From: Marinifilum fragile JCM 15579
GTDB lineage: Bacteria; Bacteroidota; Bacteroidia; Bacteroidales; Marinifilaceae
Reading direction: 5' to 3'
NCBI RefSeq assembly: GCF_001310955.1
Contig: NZ_BAZX01000011.1
Coordinates: 1 to 64,000, forward strand
Length of the DNA: 64,000 nt
Below are positions 52,598 to 62,580 of the stretch, in pieces. The position numbers and the translations under genes were made by a program. The first letter of the stretch is position 1. Each line of letters opens with the position of its first letter. The notes below the pieces were generated by a model. The model did no database searches. It was not told the origin of the DNA and saw nothing but the letters and a program-made list of their open reading frames with translations.

Positions 52598-52969
52598 TTA
52601 TTTCTCCTGAGGTGGTTGTGGCTTTTTTACCTGTACCTGCAATGATAACTTTTCCTTTTTTCTTATGCGGGTTAATCTCTTCCATAACATAGGCTTCTCT
52701 GCGATATAATTTGTATCAATTGAAAGATGCACTCCTTTTTTACTGATTAATTTTTGTTTAAGAAAGGGCTTAAGAATTAGTATGCTGATTATAGAAAGGG
52801 TTAAGAATACTACCAATTGAATTGATATGGAGAAATTAGCATAAGCCAATACACCAGCAGAAAGTGAACCAATGCCAAAGCATAGAGATGAAAAGTTGGA
52901 GGTAATAATTTCAACTACAAATAAACCTACTGACAGTAGCATCCATAAATGCCATATTTCTAGTTCCAT
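52598..52969 (-). CDS. NfeD-like membrane protein (frameshifted)
   Basis: NfeD-type protein with an N-terminal pair/trio of membrane helices (residues ~8-70) followed by a small OB-fold-like domain that partners stomatin-type proteins at the membrane. The frame changes near 52702: one added base (CGCAG to CGGCAG on the minus strand) yields YIIGREAYVMEEINPHKKKG, then GKVIIAGTGKKATTTSGEII and a C-terminus ending VKEI at a stop at 52530. The restored gene is 52530-52969, 146 aa. In isolation the C-terminal 40 residues shown here are out of frame. Confidence 0.8.
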   Translation of the reverse strand: MELEIWHLWMLLSVGLFVVEIITSNFSSLCFGIGSLSAGVLAYANFSISIQLVVFLTLSIISILILKPFLKQKLISKKGVHLSIDTNYIAEKPMLWKRLTRIRKKEKLSLQVQVKKPQPPQEK

Positions 52970-53266
52970 AGTGATATGTTTTTTATATCGAGTTGTAAAA
53001 TTATGACAACCTTATGTATGATCCTAGTGCCAAAACTGTCAAGTTTGCAAAAAAGATTGTAATACTCACAAAATCAACGTGTAATAGTGGTGTGAGTCTA
53101 TATGCTATTAAGAATCATTCAAAATAGATTTAAATTTGTACTAATTTTGTGTAGATTTACCTTTTGTTGATTTATAAAATTATGTGTTAACTTGGTACTA
53201 CTAAGGTTTGATAAAGTGAATTATATCAATAGAATTAATATTGACAACTGTAATATTTGACAAATA

Positions 53267-54259
53267 ATGACCGATAGGAAAAAGGATCATATAGAATTGG
53301 CTTTTCGTTCTCAAATTGAAAGAAGTTTAGTTGATGATAGGTTTTACTACGAGCCATTTATAAATACTCATCCCCAAAAGGAACTTATGCCTTTTACATT
53401 TTTAGGAAAGGAAATACGCACGCCAATTTGGGTCTCGAGTATGACAGGAGGTACTAAACTTGCTGGAAAAATCAATTCGAATCTTGCAAAAGCTTGTGCA
53501 GAATTTGGTATGGGAATGGGATTAGGTTCTTGTAGGTTGTTATTGGATGACGATAAATATCTTGCAGATTTTGATGTAAGACATGTTATAGGATCAGAAT
53601 TGCCATTGTACGCTAACTTAGGAATTTGTCAGCTTGAAGAGCTAATACGAAATAATGAGCTATCAAAAATTTCAAATCTGGTAAAAAAACTTCATGCAGA
53701 TGGTATAATCATTCATGTAAACCCAATGCAAGAGTGGCTTCAACCCGAAGGCGATTTAATTCTAAGATCTCCAATAGACTCCATAAAAGATTTGCTGAAA
53801 TATGCTGATTATCCTGTGATTGTAAAGGAAGTTGGACAGGGGTTTGGACCTAATAGTTTAAATCAACTTATGCAATTGCCTTTGCAAGCCATCGAATTCG
53901 GTGCATTTGGAGGAACCAACTTTGCAAAGATTGAAATGATGAGAAATCCGGATAACCAGATACAATTGTATGATCCTTTGACAAAAATTGGTCATACTGC
54001 TGATCAGATGTTGGAATGGACCAATGCCATTGTTGAAAGTAACAAGGATATAAAATGCAAAGAACTAATTATCTCTGGAGGAATTCATAGTTTTATTGAT
54101 GGTTATTTTTTGACAGAGAAAAGTAAATTACCAGCCATATATGGTCAAGCCTCTGAATTACTAAAGTATGCGAAAGATTCGTATTCTGATCTGCAAAGTT
54201 ATATACAATCTCAGGTAAAGGGTTTAAAAATAGCAAAGGCATTTTTAAGGTTAAAGTAA
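53267..54259 (+). CDS. fni: Type 2 isopentenyl-diphosphate delta-isomerase
   Basis: FMN- and NADPH-dependent IPP/DMAPP isomerase (330 aa). Features: IWVSSMTGGTKLAGKIN near the N-terminus, GMGLGSCRLLL, conserved HVNPMQEW and VIVKEVGQGFG, and IEFGAFGGTNFAKIE. The mevalonate pathway makes IPP, and this enzyme balances it with DMAPP. First gene of the five-gene mevalonate set; a 122-nt gap follows. A TAATTTTG box (53142-53149) lies 118 nt upstream without an obvious -33. Confidence 0.93.
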   Translation: MTDRKKDHIELAFRSQIERSLVDDRFYYEPFINTHPQKELMPFTFLGKEIRTPIWVSSMTGGTKLAGKINSNLAKACAEFGMGMGLGSCRLLLDDDKYLADFDVRHVIGSELPLYANLGICQLEELIRNNELSKISNLVKKLHADGIIIHVNPMQEWLQPEGDLILRSPIDSIKDLLKYADYPVIVKEVGQGFGPNSLNQLMQLPLQAIEFGAFGGTNFAKIEMMRNPDNQIQLYDPLTKIGHTADQMLEWTNAIVESNKDIKCKELIISGGIHSFIDGYFLTEKSKLPAIYGQASELLKYAKDSYSDLQSYIQSQVKGLKIAKAFLRLK

Positions 54260-54381
54260 TGGTGTGAATGTATTTTTTATGAACTGATTTGGCTTCGCTG
54301 AATAAAAAATGTATTTTAGGACCTGTAAGTATTTTATTATTTACTGAATTTTCCTTTATTGCAGGAATTAAATATTAATTT

Positions 54382-55704
54382 ATGAAGCGAAAATCGATAA
54401 TATCTGGCTTTTCCAAACTATCTCGTGAAGAAAAAGTTGCTGCTCTTACTAATAATGCTGATAAGATTAAATCAAAACTAGATAGTTTTCGACTACAGAA
54501 TAAGGAACAACAAGATCTCCTGGATGAGATAAGCGAAAATACACTTTCCAATTTTTATTTGCCTTTTGGAGTTGCGCCTAATTTCTTGATAAACAAAAGT
54601 TTGTATCACATCCCAATGGTTATTGAGGAAAGTTCTGTAATTGCGGCAGCTTCTCGATCTGCGAAGTTTTGGGCCAATCATGGAGGTTTTCATGCAAGAG
54701 TTATTTCGGTGGTAAAGTCAGGGCAAGTGCATTTTTTGTGGAAAGGCGAAAAAGTAAGACTACTAGATTTATTACCTGAGTTGAAATATGAACTCTATCG
54801 AACAACAAAGGAGTTGACGAGAAATATGCGTCAGCGAGGAGGTGGGATTCAAAATATACGATTGGTAGATTTATCATATGAGATGGAAGATTATTACCAA
54901 TTACATGTTGATTTTGATACTGTAGATTCCATGGGAGCGAATTTTATAAATTCATGTCTGGAACAGATGGCGCAGACCATGAAGAAATTCTTTAAGTATT
55001 ATCAGGGGCTGGAAGATATTGAACGTGAATGTGAAATTATCATGTCTATTTTATCCAATTATACTCCAGATTGTGTTGTTGAAAGTTGGGTTGAATGTGA
55101 TTTGCAAGAGCTAGATAATATTGAACCAGGAATGAGCGGTAGAGAGTTTGCAGAGAAATTCTTAAGAGCTTCGAAAATTGCAGAAGTGGATGTATATAGA
55201 GCTGCTACGCACAATAAAGGTATTTTTAATGGAATTGATGCAGTTGCATTGGCAACAGGCAATGATTTTAGGGCAATTGAAGCCAATGGTCATGTGTGGG
55301 CCGCTAAATCAGGTAAATATAAAAGCCTTACCCATGCATCCGTTTCAAATAATCGATTCAAGTACAAATTAACCATACCTCTGTCCTTAGGAACAGTTGG
55401 AGGATTGACTAGTTTACACCCTTTGGCTAAATTTGGTTTGGAATTGCTTGGAAAACCATCTGCCAAAGAGTTAATGATGATTACAGCTACGGCTGGATTG
55501 GCGAATAATTTTGGTGCGTTAAGATCACTGGTTACAACAGGTATACAGTATGGCCACATGAAAATGCACCTGTCGAACTTGTTAAATGCATTAAAAGCCG
55601 ATTATGAGGAAAAGAAACAAGCTTTAGAGTATTTTGCCCACAAAACAGTTTCTTATAGCGAAGTAGAATCATTTATTAAATCCATTAGAACCAAATTGCG
55701 ATAG
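54382..55704 (+). CDS. mvaA: HMG-CoA reductase (class II-like)
   Basis: 440 aa. Reduces HMG-CoA to mevalonate. Motifs: MVIEESSVIAAAS (catalytic Glu region), DSMGANFINSCLEQM, THNKGIFNGIDAVALATGNDFRAIEA (catalytic Lys and Asp), and the C-terminal GHMKMHLSNL with the catalytic His. The form is the short bacterial class II type without membrane anchor. The GYDIA kinase starts 1 nt after its stop. Confidence 0.94.
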   Translation: MKRKSIISGFSKLSREEKVAALTNNADKIKSKLDSFRLQNKEQQDLLDEISENTLSNFYLPFGVAPNFLINKSLYHIPMVIEESSVIAAASRSAKFWANHGGFHARVISVVKSGQVHFLWKGEKVRLLDLLPELKYELYRTTKELTRNMRQRGGGIQNIRLVDLSYEMEDYYQLHVDFDTVDSMGANFINSCLEQMAQTMKKFFKYYQGLEDIERECEIIMSILSNYTPDCVVESWVECDLQELDNIEPGMSGREFAEKFLRASKIAEVDVYRAATHNKGIFNGIDAVALATGNDFRAIEANGHVWAAKSGKYKSLTHASVSNNRFKYKLTIPLSLGTVGGLTSLHPLAKFGLELLGKPSAKELMMITATAGLANNFGALRSLVTTGIQYGHMKMHLSNLLNALKADYEEKKQALEYFAHKTVSYSEVESFIKSIRTKLR

Positions 55705-55705
55705 T

Positions 55706-56626
55706 TTGACTCCATTAAATAAATATTATTCGAATGCTAAATTTCTAATTACCGGAGAATACTTGGTGTTGCATGGTGCGTTATCGTTGGCTATACCTCT
55801 TCGTTTTGGTCAATTGATGGAAATTTATGAATCTGATACGACTGAATTGGAATGGATAGCATTGGATAGAGCCCAACCATGGTTACAATTTTCAATCTCT
55901 GAAAAAGATATTTTAAGTGCAGAAAACAAAGGGAGTTCAGAGAAGGATTTTGTGTGTTTCATTTTGAATCAGGCAAAGAGATTAAATGTAGATTTTTTGC
56001 CAAATCTTTCATTAAAGGTTAAAACGGAGATCAATTTTGATAGAAATTGGGGGTTAGGAAGTAGTTCAAGTCTGATTAATAATATTGCACAATGGGCAGA
56101 TGTGAATCCTTATGAATTGCACGCTTTGGTGTCAAATGGTTCTGGTTATGATATTGCTTGTGCAAATTATTGTTTGCCCATTCTGTTTCGTAAAAATGAA
56201 TCTCATCCAACGATATATCCGATAAGATTCGAACCTGATTTTTCAGATCAACTTTTCTTTGTATATCTCGGAAATAAGCAAAATAGTGAGGAAAGTGTAA
56301 AGAAATATCTGAATGGCAATCCAGTAACAAAAACTCAGGTTGAGAGTGTATCACTGTTGAGTAAGAAATTGTTACAGAGTGAAAACTCCATGGAGTTTGA
56401 TGCTTTGATTTCAGAACATGAAAGATTTATTGCAGAAGTGCTTCATACTGATCCTGTAAAGGTTATAAAATTTCCAGATTTCGAGGGAAGTATTAAATCA
56501 TTGGGAGCATGGGGCGGAGACTTTATTTTGGTTCGATCAGATTTGGGAAAGCGAGAAGTATACCGCTATTTTTATGAGAAAGGATTAACCACAATATTTG
56601 CTTGGGATGACATTATCTTGAGTTAA
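55706..56626 (+). CDS. GYDIA-family GHMP kinase, candidate phosphomevalonate kinase
   Basis: 306 aa. GHMP-kinase fold: AKFLITGEYLVLHGALSLAIP near the N-terminus, phosphate loop NWGLGSSSSL (115-124), and the family signature SGYDIA (146-151). The family has no assigned function that I know. Start is TTG 55706; there is no upstream ATG and the conserved GEYLVL begins at residue 17. It lies between HMG-CoA reductase and mvaD, and no other phosphomevalonate kinase is seen, so it most likely does that step. A GHMP kinase for another substrate is possible. Confidence 0.82.
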   Translation: MTPLNKYYSNAKFLITGEYLVLHGALSLAIPLRFGQLMEIYESDTTELEWIALDRAQPWLQFSISEKDILSAENKGSSEKDFVCFILNQAKRLNVDFLPNLSLKVKTEINFDRNWGLGSSSSLINNIAQWADVNPYELHALVSNGSGYDIACANYCLPILFRKNESHPTIYPIRFEPDFSDQLFFVYLGNKQNSEESVKKYLNGNPVTKTQVESVSLLSKKLLQSENSMEFDALISEHERFIAEVLHTDPVKVIKFPDFEGSIKSLGAWGGDFILVRSDLGKREVYRYFYEKGLTTIFAWDDIILS

Positions 56627-56640
56627 CAATTGAAAATCGA

Positions 56641-57690
56641 ATGAAGAAAGGAACTGTGGCTTGGGAGAGCCCTTCAAATATTGCCTTGATAAAATATTGG
56701 GGAAAAACAGGTAGACAATACCCATGTAACCCATCTGTAAGCATGACATTGAAGAATGCTGTAAGTAGAACTCAATTGTCATTTTCAGAAAGAAAAGAGA
56801 AGTGGATAAATTTTGAATTCGAGGGAAAAGAAAATCTTGATTTTGCCAAAAGAATTGAAACACTTTTTGAAGGATTAAATGAGGAAATGCCATTTTTAAG
56901 CCAATTCTCATACTCTATTACATCAGAAAATACTTTTCCTCATTCTACAGGAATTGCAAGTTCCGCTTCGGCCATGAGTGCACTTGCATTGTGCATTTGT
57001 AGTATGGAAGAATTGATTTCAGGTAATCAACTGGAGCATGATAAGTTTTTACAAAAAGCAAGTTTTCTTGCCCGTTTGGGATCTGGTAGTGCATCGCGAT
57101 CGATTTACGAATCCTATGCAACATGGGGTGAGAGTAGTGCATTTTCGAAAGCGTCGAATGATTTTGCAACTCCTTTTTCAAAATACATTCATCCAATATT
57201 TAAAGATTACCAGGACTATATTTTATTGGTAAGTTCCAAAAAGAAAAAAGTATCAAGTACAGCAGGACATGGATTGATGAAGAATCATCCATTTGCACAA
57301 GCTAGATATCATCAGGCCAATTCAAATTTTGAGCGTATGCTTGGGATTTTACGTAGTGGCGATTTGGATGATTTTATAGAAGTTCTAGAAAATGAAGCAT
57401 TAAGCTTACATGGTTTAATGATGAATTCTACACCTTCATTTACCTTGATGAAACCTAATACTTTGGAAGCGATTGAATTAATTCGTGAATTTAGAGATAC
57501 AACTAAAATTCCTGTAGGATTTACCTTGGATGCTGGTCCAAATATTCACCTGATGTTTCCTAAAAAAGACAGCCTAAAAGTTGATGCTTTTGTAAATGAA
57601 CAGCTAAAGGATTTACTTGAAAATGGGAAATATCTTAAGGATGAAACAGGTTTAGGTCCCAAACAAATTAATATTTCTGGTGGTGCATAA
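56641..57690 (+). CDS. mvaD: Diphosphomevalonate decarboxylase
   Basis: 349 aa. ATP-dependent decarboxylation of mevalonate diphosphate to IPP. PSNIALIKYWGK at the N-terminus, STGIASSASAMSALAL (phosphate-binding), GSGSASRSIY, and LDAGPNIHLMF with the catalytic Asp. 14 nt after the GYDIA kinase and overlapping the mevalonate kinase start by 11 nt. Presence of mvaD excludes a MEP-only organism. Confidence 0.95.
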   Translation: MKKGTVAWESPSNIALIKYWGKTGRQYPCNPSVSMTLKNAVSRTQLSFSERKEKWINFEFEGKENLDFAKRIETLFEGLNEEMPFLSQFSYSITSENTFPHSTGIASSASAMSALALCICSMEELISGNQLEHDKFLQKASFLARLGSGSASRSIYESYATWGESSAFSKASNDFATPFSKYIHPIFKDYQDYILLVSSKKKKVSSTAGHGLMKNHPFAQARYHQANSNFERMLGILRSGDLDDFIEVLENEALSLHGLMMNSTPSFTLMKPNTLEAIELIREFRDTTKIPVGFTLDAGPNIHLMFPKKDSLKVDAFVNEQLKDLLENGKYLKDETGLGPKQINISGGA

Positions 57691-58624
57691 AGAGAGTCAA
57701 TTGTTTCATGGAAAGCTTCTTCTTTTTGGTGAATATTCTGTTTTGTTGAATTCTATGGCATTAAGCATACCTTTCAAAATGTTTAAAGCCAAATTTGATT
57801 TTATGAGTTTAAATAAATCTGAAGCAGAAATAAAATCGAATTCAGAATTAAAAAAGTATTTCAAATACCTGCTGTCCAATTCAAGTGCATTTGAGTCTGT
57901 TTTGAACTTATCGGATTTTGAAAAAGATATTAATTCAGGTTTAATTTTCAATTCCTCAATTCCAATAAGTTACGGAGTAGGTAGTTCAGGTGCATTATGT
58001 GCTGCAATCTATAAGCATTATGGGAAGAATAGTGGATCCAATGAAACAGATTTAACAGAATTGAAGCGAAAATTGTCATTGTTAGAATCAGGATTTCATG
58101 GTAAAAGTTCCGGACTGGATCCATTGATCTCTTATGTCAATAATCCAATATTGGTTTCAGGAGATGATAAACTTTCTCTTGTTAATTTGCAGTTGGATAA
58201 TTTTTTTGAAAATGTTGCTGTATTTTTAATTGATACTCAACAAAAGGGAGATACGGCACCTTTGGTAAATGATTTTTTACTGAAATGTGAGTCGATAGAT
58301 TTTCGAAATAGAATTGTAGAAGAACTCATACCTGTTACCCAACAATGTATTCATTGTTTTTGCAATAATGATATTGACAATTTCTTTGAATCAATACAAA
58401 TTCTTTCGTCATTTCAATATCAAAATTTTACAAATAAAATCCCAAATGGTTATAGGGTATTGTGGAAAACTGGCCTCGATTCCAACAAATTTTGGTTGAA
58501 ATTATGCGGTTCCGGAGGAGGAGGTTACCTTTTGGGTTTTACAAGAAACATGGAGGAAACTGAAAAATTCTTATCGAAAATGAAATTCTCATATCTGCAA
58601 ATTTCTCCTACTTCGATGAGGTAA
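57680..58624 (+). CDS. mvk: Mevalonate kinase
   Basis: 314 aa GHMP kinase phosphorylating mevalonate. Motifs: FHGKLLLFGEYSVL, YGVGSSGALCAAIYKHYG (phosphate loop), HGKSSGLDPLISY (catalytic Asp), CGSGGGGYLLGF near the end. Start GTG 57680 (a second GTG follows immediately), inside the mvaD 3' end. The 3' end overlaps the converging histidine-kinase gene by 17 nt. No HMG-CoA synthase occurs in the window, so the pathway's first steps lie elsewhere. Confidence 0.9.
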   Translation: MVHKESQLFHGKLLLFGEYSVLLNSMALSIPFKMFKAKFDFMSLNKSEAEIKSNSELKKYFKYLLSNSSAFESVLNLSDFEKDINSGLIFNSSIPISYGVGSSGALCAAIYKHYGKNSGSNETDLTELKRKLSLLESGFHGKSSGLDPLISYVNNPILVSGDDKLSLVNLQLDNFFENVAVFLIDTQQKGDTAPLVNDFLLKCESIDFRNRIVEELIPVTQQCIHCFCNNDIDNFFESIQILSSFQYQNFTNKIPNGYRVLWKTGLDSNKFWLKLCGSGGGGYLLGFTRNMEETEKFLSKMKFSYLQISPTSMR

Positions 58625-60527
58625 GTATTGGAATGCTATAGCTTACCTTGGTCCCTGATTTACTTGGGTTAATATTTTTCATATCTACAATTTCAAAATT
58701 CATCTTTTTGGATGATTTAAAATTGTAAATTTTTACTCTATCTAAAGCGATGGAAGTAGCCAATGATTTATGATTCTTTTTTGAGGATTGCTTTTTAGCT
58801 TCTTCTATCCCGATTCCATTGTCAATAATATCAAACTTTATGGATTGTTCATCTTCTGTTTTAGTCACTTGCACGTTTATACATGCTTCAGGATTATTTC
58901 TTAGTTTTCCATGAATAAGTGCATTCTCGATAAAAGGTTGTGCCAGCATTGGAGGAACCATTACTTCATCTTGATCCAAGGTGGCATCAATTTCGAAATG
59001 ATAAGCGATGTCATTCTCGAATCTTAGTTTCTGCAGTCCAATATAATCCTCTAATGTTTGTAATTCTGTACGTAAAGAAACGAATTCCTCTCTTGAATTC
59101 TCCAAAATTCCACGTACCAAACTAGCCAATCTTGAAAGATAATTGTTGGCATCATCATTTTTTTCGTCTAAGATAAAACACTGAATTGCCGTTAAGGAGT
59201 TGAATAAAAAGTGCGGATTCATTTGTGTTAGCAATACTTTCTGACGTAGATCCATGATTTTATGATCTGCTCTCAAGCGGTTAATTCTAAGCGAAACCAA
59301 AACAGCTACAACACCAAGAATCATGACAGCCAATAAAACAATAATCCAGGCATTTTTCTGACCCAATTCAAGGTTTTGAATTTGAGTTCGTTGCTGCAAC
59401 AGTTCAAATTCCTGTTTTTTCTTTTCATTTTCATAAGCAGCAGCTAATTCAGCAAATTTATTTTCAATGCTTATTGTATTTAAAGAATCTTTTAACTGAA
59501 CTCCTTTAGATTGATAATCATAAGCTTGTTTAAATTGCTTTTTATCTTTATACAATGATGATAGCTGAAAAAGAATATCTGGTAATAGAAGATGACTTTC
59601 TAATTTTTTTGCAAGGTCAAATGCCTCCAATAAGTATTTTTCGCTTAGGGTATAATTCTTCAATTCGAAATAGGTAGAGCCAAGTTGTAACTTTACATTT
59701 ACAAGACCAGAAAAATTCTCAAGTTCAGTTCGGAGTTTTTCTGACTTCTTTAAATACACTAAAGCCGAATCAAGCTGTTTATTGGATTGATACAAGTAAC
59801 CAATGTTGAAATACAACTTAGAATCAAAAAGTTTATTGTCAATTTTCGCATTTTCCTTTAGTGCAAGATTGTAATAATCAAGCCCTTTTGAGTATTCTTT
59901 TTGTTTTTCATAAACTGCCCCCAAATTGCAATAAGCTTTGGCAATTTCTAATGAATTACTATGCTTTTGGAAGTTTTTTAAAGCCAACAGGTAGTAATCC
60001 TCTGCATATTCTAGGTTCTTAATTAATTGATGCAGATTACCTAAATTATTGTACACGCTACCTAAACCTTTGTCATATTTTGCCTCTCTGTATATTTGAA
60101 GGTTTTCAAGATAATACTCTAGAGCTTTATCATACTGTCCTTGACTTTTGTATAAGAGTCCAATATTCCCAATAACCTTTCCAACATCTACTTTAGAACC
60201 AATAGCTTCGAATTGAGGAATGGCTTTATTGTAATAATGAAAGGAGGAATCGATATTGCCTGAATAAAAATAGTTAATACCTTGACACTTATAAGCTTTT
60301 GATAAGTATACAGGGTCTTCTATTTTTTCGGCTAATAAAATCGCTTCGTTACAAACTTTTATGCTTTTAGTTAACGAATTATTCCTTAACAAAGATGATG
60401 ATGAATCAAGGTAAGTTGTTATTCTTTCTTGCAAGTTTTTGCTGCTAGTCTTCTCATCGTTATTAACCGAACAAAATGATGTAAAGGATATCAGTAAAAA
60501 TACAACTGTTGATATTGTTTTTTGCAT
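58608..60527 (-). CDS. TPR sensor histidine kinase, LytS-type (copy 1)
   Basis: 639 aa: signal peptide (SFCS, ~20), ~8 TPR repeats (residues 40-360, LGNLHQL / YNNLGNL-type), coiled coil, one membrane helix near 394-415 (AWIIVLLAVMILGVVAVLV), then His_kinase domain with NPHFLFNSL (phospho-His near 435) and an ATPase domain with NGIGIEEAK. The LytS/YpdA class phosphorylates LytTR regulators; none is adjacent. 12 nt behind a tandem paralogue that is nearly identical from the membrane helix on. Confidence 0.88.
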   Translation of the reverse strand: MQKTISTVVFLLISFTSFCSVNNDEKTSSKNLQERITTYLDSSSSLLRNNSLTKSIKVCNEAILLAEKIEDPVYLSKAYKCQGINYFYSGNIDSSFHYYNKAIPQFEAIGSKVDVGKVIGNIGLLYKSQGQYDKALEYYLENLQIYREAKYDKGLGSVYNNLGNLHQLIKNLEYAEDYYLLALKNFQKHSNSLEIAKAYCNLGAVYEKQKEYSKGLDYYNLALKENAKIDNKLFDSKLYFNIGYLYQSNKQLDSALVYLKKSEKLRTELENFSGLVNVKLQLGSTYFELKNYTLSEKYLLEAFDLAKKLESHLLLPDILFQLSSLYKDKKQFKQAYDYQSKGVQLKDSLNTISIENKFAELAAAYENEKKKQEFELLQQRTQIQNLELGQKNAWIIVLLAVMILGVVAVLVSLRINRLRADHKIMDLRQKVLLTQMNPHFLFNSLTAIQCFILDEKNDDANNYLSRLASLVRGILENSREEFVSLRTELQTLEDYIGLQKLRFENDIAYHFEIDATLDQDEVMVPPMLAQPFIENALIHGKLRNNPEACINVQVTKTEDEQSIKFDIIDNGIGIEEAKKQSSKKNHKSLATSIALDRVKIYNFKSSKKMNFEIVDMKNINPSKSGTKVSYSIPILTSSK

Positions 60528-60539
60528 GCTTAATTCTGG

Positions 60540-62438
60540 TTAAGTGATTAATGGAATAGAGTAGGTAACTTTGGTTCCAGTTTCACCAAGATTAATTAAA
60601 TCAATGATTTCAAAATTCATCTTTTTCGAAGACTTAAAATTGTAAATCTTAACACGATCAAGAGCAATAGAAGTAGCCAATGATTTATGGCTTTTTTGTT
60701 TTGACTGTTTTTTTGCTTCTTCTATTCCAATTCCGTTGTCAATAATACTAAATCTTATCGACTCTTCATCATCTGTTTTAGAGACTTTTACATTAATACA
60801 AGCTTCAGGATTATTTCTAAGTTTTCCATGAATTAAAGCATTTTCGATAAATGGTTGTGCCAACATTGGAGGTACCATTACTTCGTCCTGATCCAAGGTC
60901 GCATCAATTTCGAAATTGTAAGCAATATCATTTTCAAATCTTAATTTCTGAAGTCCGATATAGTCTTCTAAAGTTCTTAATTCGGTTCGTAATGAAACAA
61001 ATTCTTCTCTTGAATTCTCCAAAATTCCACGTACCAAACTGGCCAATCTGGAAAGATAATTGTTGGCATCATCATTTTTATCATCCAAAATGAAACTCTG
61101 AATTGCTGTTAAAGAATTGAACAGAAAGTGAGGATTCATTTGTGTCAATAATACTTTTTGACGCAGATCCATGATTTTATGATCTGCCCTCAAACGGTTA
61201 ATTCTTAACGAAACCAAAACTGCCACAACTCCAAGGATCATGACAACCAATAAAACAATAATCCATGCATTTTTCTGACCTAACTCAAGTTTTTGAATTT
61301 GAGTTCGTTGTTCTAGTAGCTCAAATTCTTTCTTTTTCTGTTCCGATTCAAATTTTGCAGTTACTTCAGCTAATTGTTCATCTCTAACTATTCCTTGTAG
61401 GGAATCTGTAAGTGAGTAATATTTTTTCAGATACGAAATGACCATTTCTGGACGCTCTAATTTTTCAAGAAGGCCGGAATAGTAAAGGTATGTCACGCTT
61501 AAATCCTCAGATAAATTCTGTTTCTTGCAAAATGTTTCTGCTTTTTTAAAATAAGTTTCAGCATCTTTGAGTTGCCCCAACTCTTGTAGTACAATGGCTT
61601 TTTTGATATAAAGTTTCCCAATTCCCCAAATATCATTTAGTTGTAGTCTAATATCTTCACACTTATTAAAATACTCTAAAGCTTGTAGAGGTTTATTCAA
61701 TTTTTGATAACATTCACCAATATTTAATTGAATAATTGCCTTGTGCTGCAACATTCCATCCTTCTCGTTCAGTCTTAAAGCTTTAAGCTGATAGCTTAAG
61801 GATTCTTCAAATAATCCTTGTTCGAATTTAATAACACCAATATTGGTTAATACTCTTGAATAACGCTGAGTTTCATTTATTTTGAAATAGATCTCTTTTG
61901 CTTTAAGATAAAACTTTAATGCTTTGTTAGAATTCCCAAGTGTTTGGTATACCCCTCCAATATTTGTGTAAGCGGCAGCAATTCCTTTGGTATAATTTAA
62001 AGCCTCATATATTTCAAGTGCATTTAAATATTGTTGTAGTGCTTTATCGTATTTATTTGTTCTTCGGTAAACTACTCCGATGTTTGAATTCAAAATGGCA
62101 ACATTTAGGCTGTCATCGATCGAAGAAAATTCCTCTTTTGCTTTGTTGTAGTGATAGTAAGCGGAGTCGAATAAACCTTGGTAGAAAAATGTAATTCCTT
62201 GAGATTTATGAGCGATGGCTTTAATCTCGGCCTTGTCTGTTTTTTTTGCTAATTCTATTGCTTTTCTTCCTATATCTGTGCTTGTATCATATGAAGAATC
62301 TCTTAAAGCTTTAGCTTGATTTAGAAGCTGCTTAATTTGTTCTTCGGATTGAATCTGTGGATTATCATTGAAAATACCAACAGCGTATATAAAGTTTGTA
62401 AAAACAACTAAATGAAGTAGTAAGCCTATTCGTCTCAT
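60540..62438 (-). CDS. TPR sensor histidine kinase, LytS-type (copy 2)
   Basis: 632 aa, same architecture: signal peptide, TPR repeats, coiled coil, membrane helix, NPHFLFNSL and ATPase domain. Residues ~390 to the end are almost the same as copy 1 (differences only at scattered sites), while the TPR sensing half is clearly divergent. The two genes form a two-gene operon, separated by 12 nt. Such paired kinases could sense different signals and feed one regulator. Confidence 0.88.
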   Translation of the reverse strand: MRRIGLLLHLVVFTNFIYAVGIFNDNPQIQSEEQIKQLLNQAKALRDSSYDTSTDIGRKAIELAKKTDKAEIKAIAHKSQGITFFYQGLFDSAYYHYNKAKEEFSSIDDSLNVAILNSNIGVVYRRTNKYDKALQQYLNALEIYEALNYTKGIAAAYTNIGGVYQTLGNSNKALKFYLKAKEIYFKINETQRYSRVLTNIGVIKFEQGLFEESLSYQLKALRLNEKDGMLQHKAIIQLNIGECYQKLNKPLQALEYFNKCEDIRLQLNDIWGIGKLYIKKAIVLQELGQLKDAETYFKKAETFCKKQNLSEDLSVTYLYYSGLLEKLERPEMVISYLKKYYSLTDSLQGIVRDEQLAEVTAKFESEQKKKEFELLEQRTQIQKLELGQKNAWIIVLLVVMILGVVAVLVSLRINRLRADHKIMDLRQKVLLTQMNPHFLFNSLTAIQSFILDDKNDDANNYLSRLASLVRGILENSREEFVSLRTELRTLEDYIGLQKLRFENDIAYNFEIDATLDQDEVMVPPMLAQPFIENALIHGKLRNNPEACINVKVSKTDDEESIRFSIIDNGIGIEEAKKQSKQKSHKSLATSIALDRVKIYNFKSSKKMNFEIIDLINLGETGTKVTYSIPLIT

Positions 62439-62530
62439 GTTTTAGAGTATATTAATAGAAAATCATTGCAAAATATGAATATTCAATGAAAAACAGACAA
62501 CTACTTAGCAAAAAGTAGATTTATGGTAAT

Positions 62531-62558
62531 AAAAAAGCCTGATCATTGATCAGGCTTT
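62531..62558 (-). terminator. Terminator of the FadL-like gene (minus strand)
   Basis: AAAGCCTGATC pairs with GATCAGGCTTT, read on the minus strand it ends in a T tract. 23 nt after the stop. Confidence 0.85.
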
Positions 62559-62580
62559 CAGTATCCAAATTTAAATGGAA

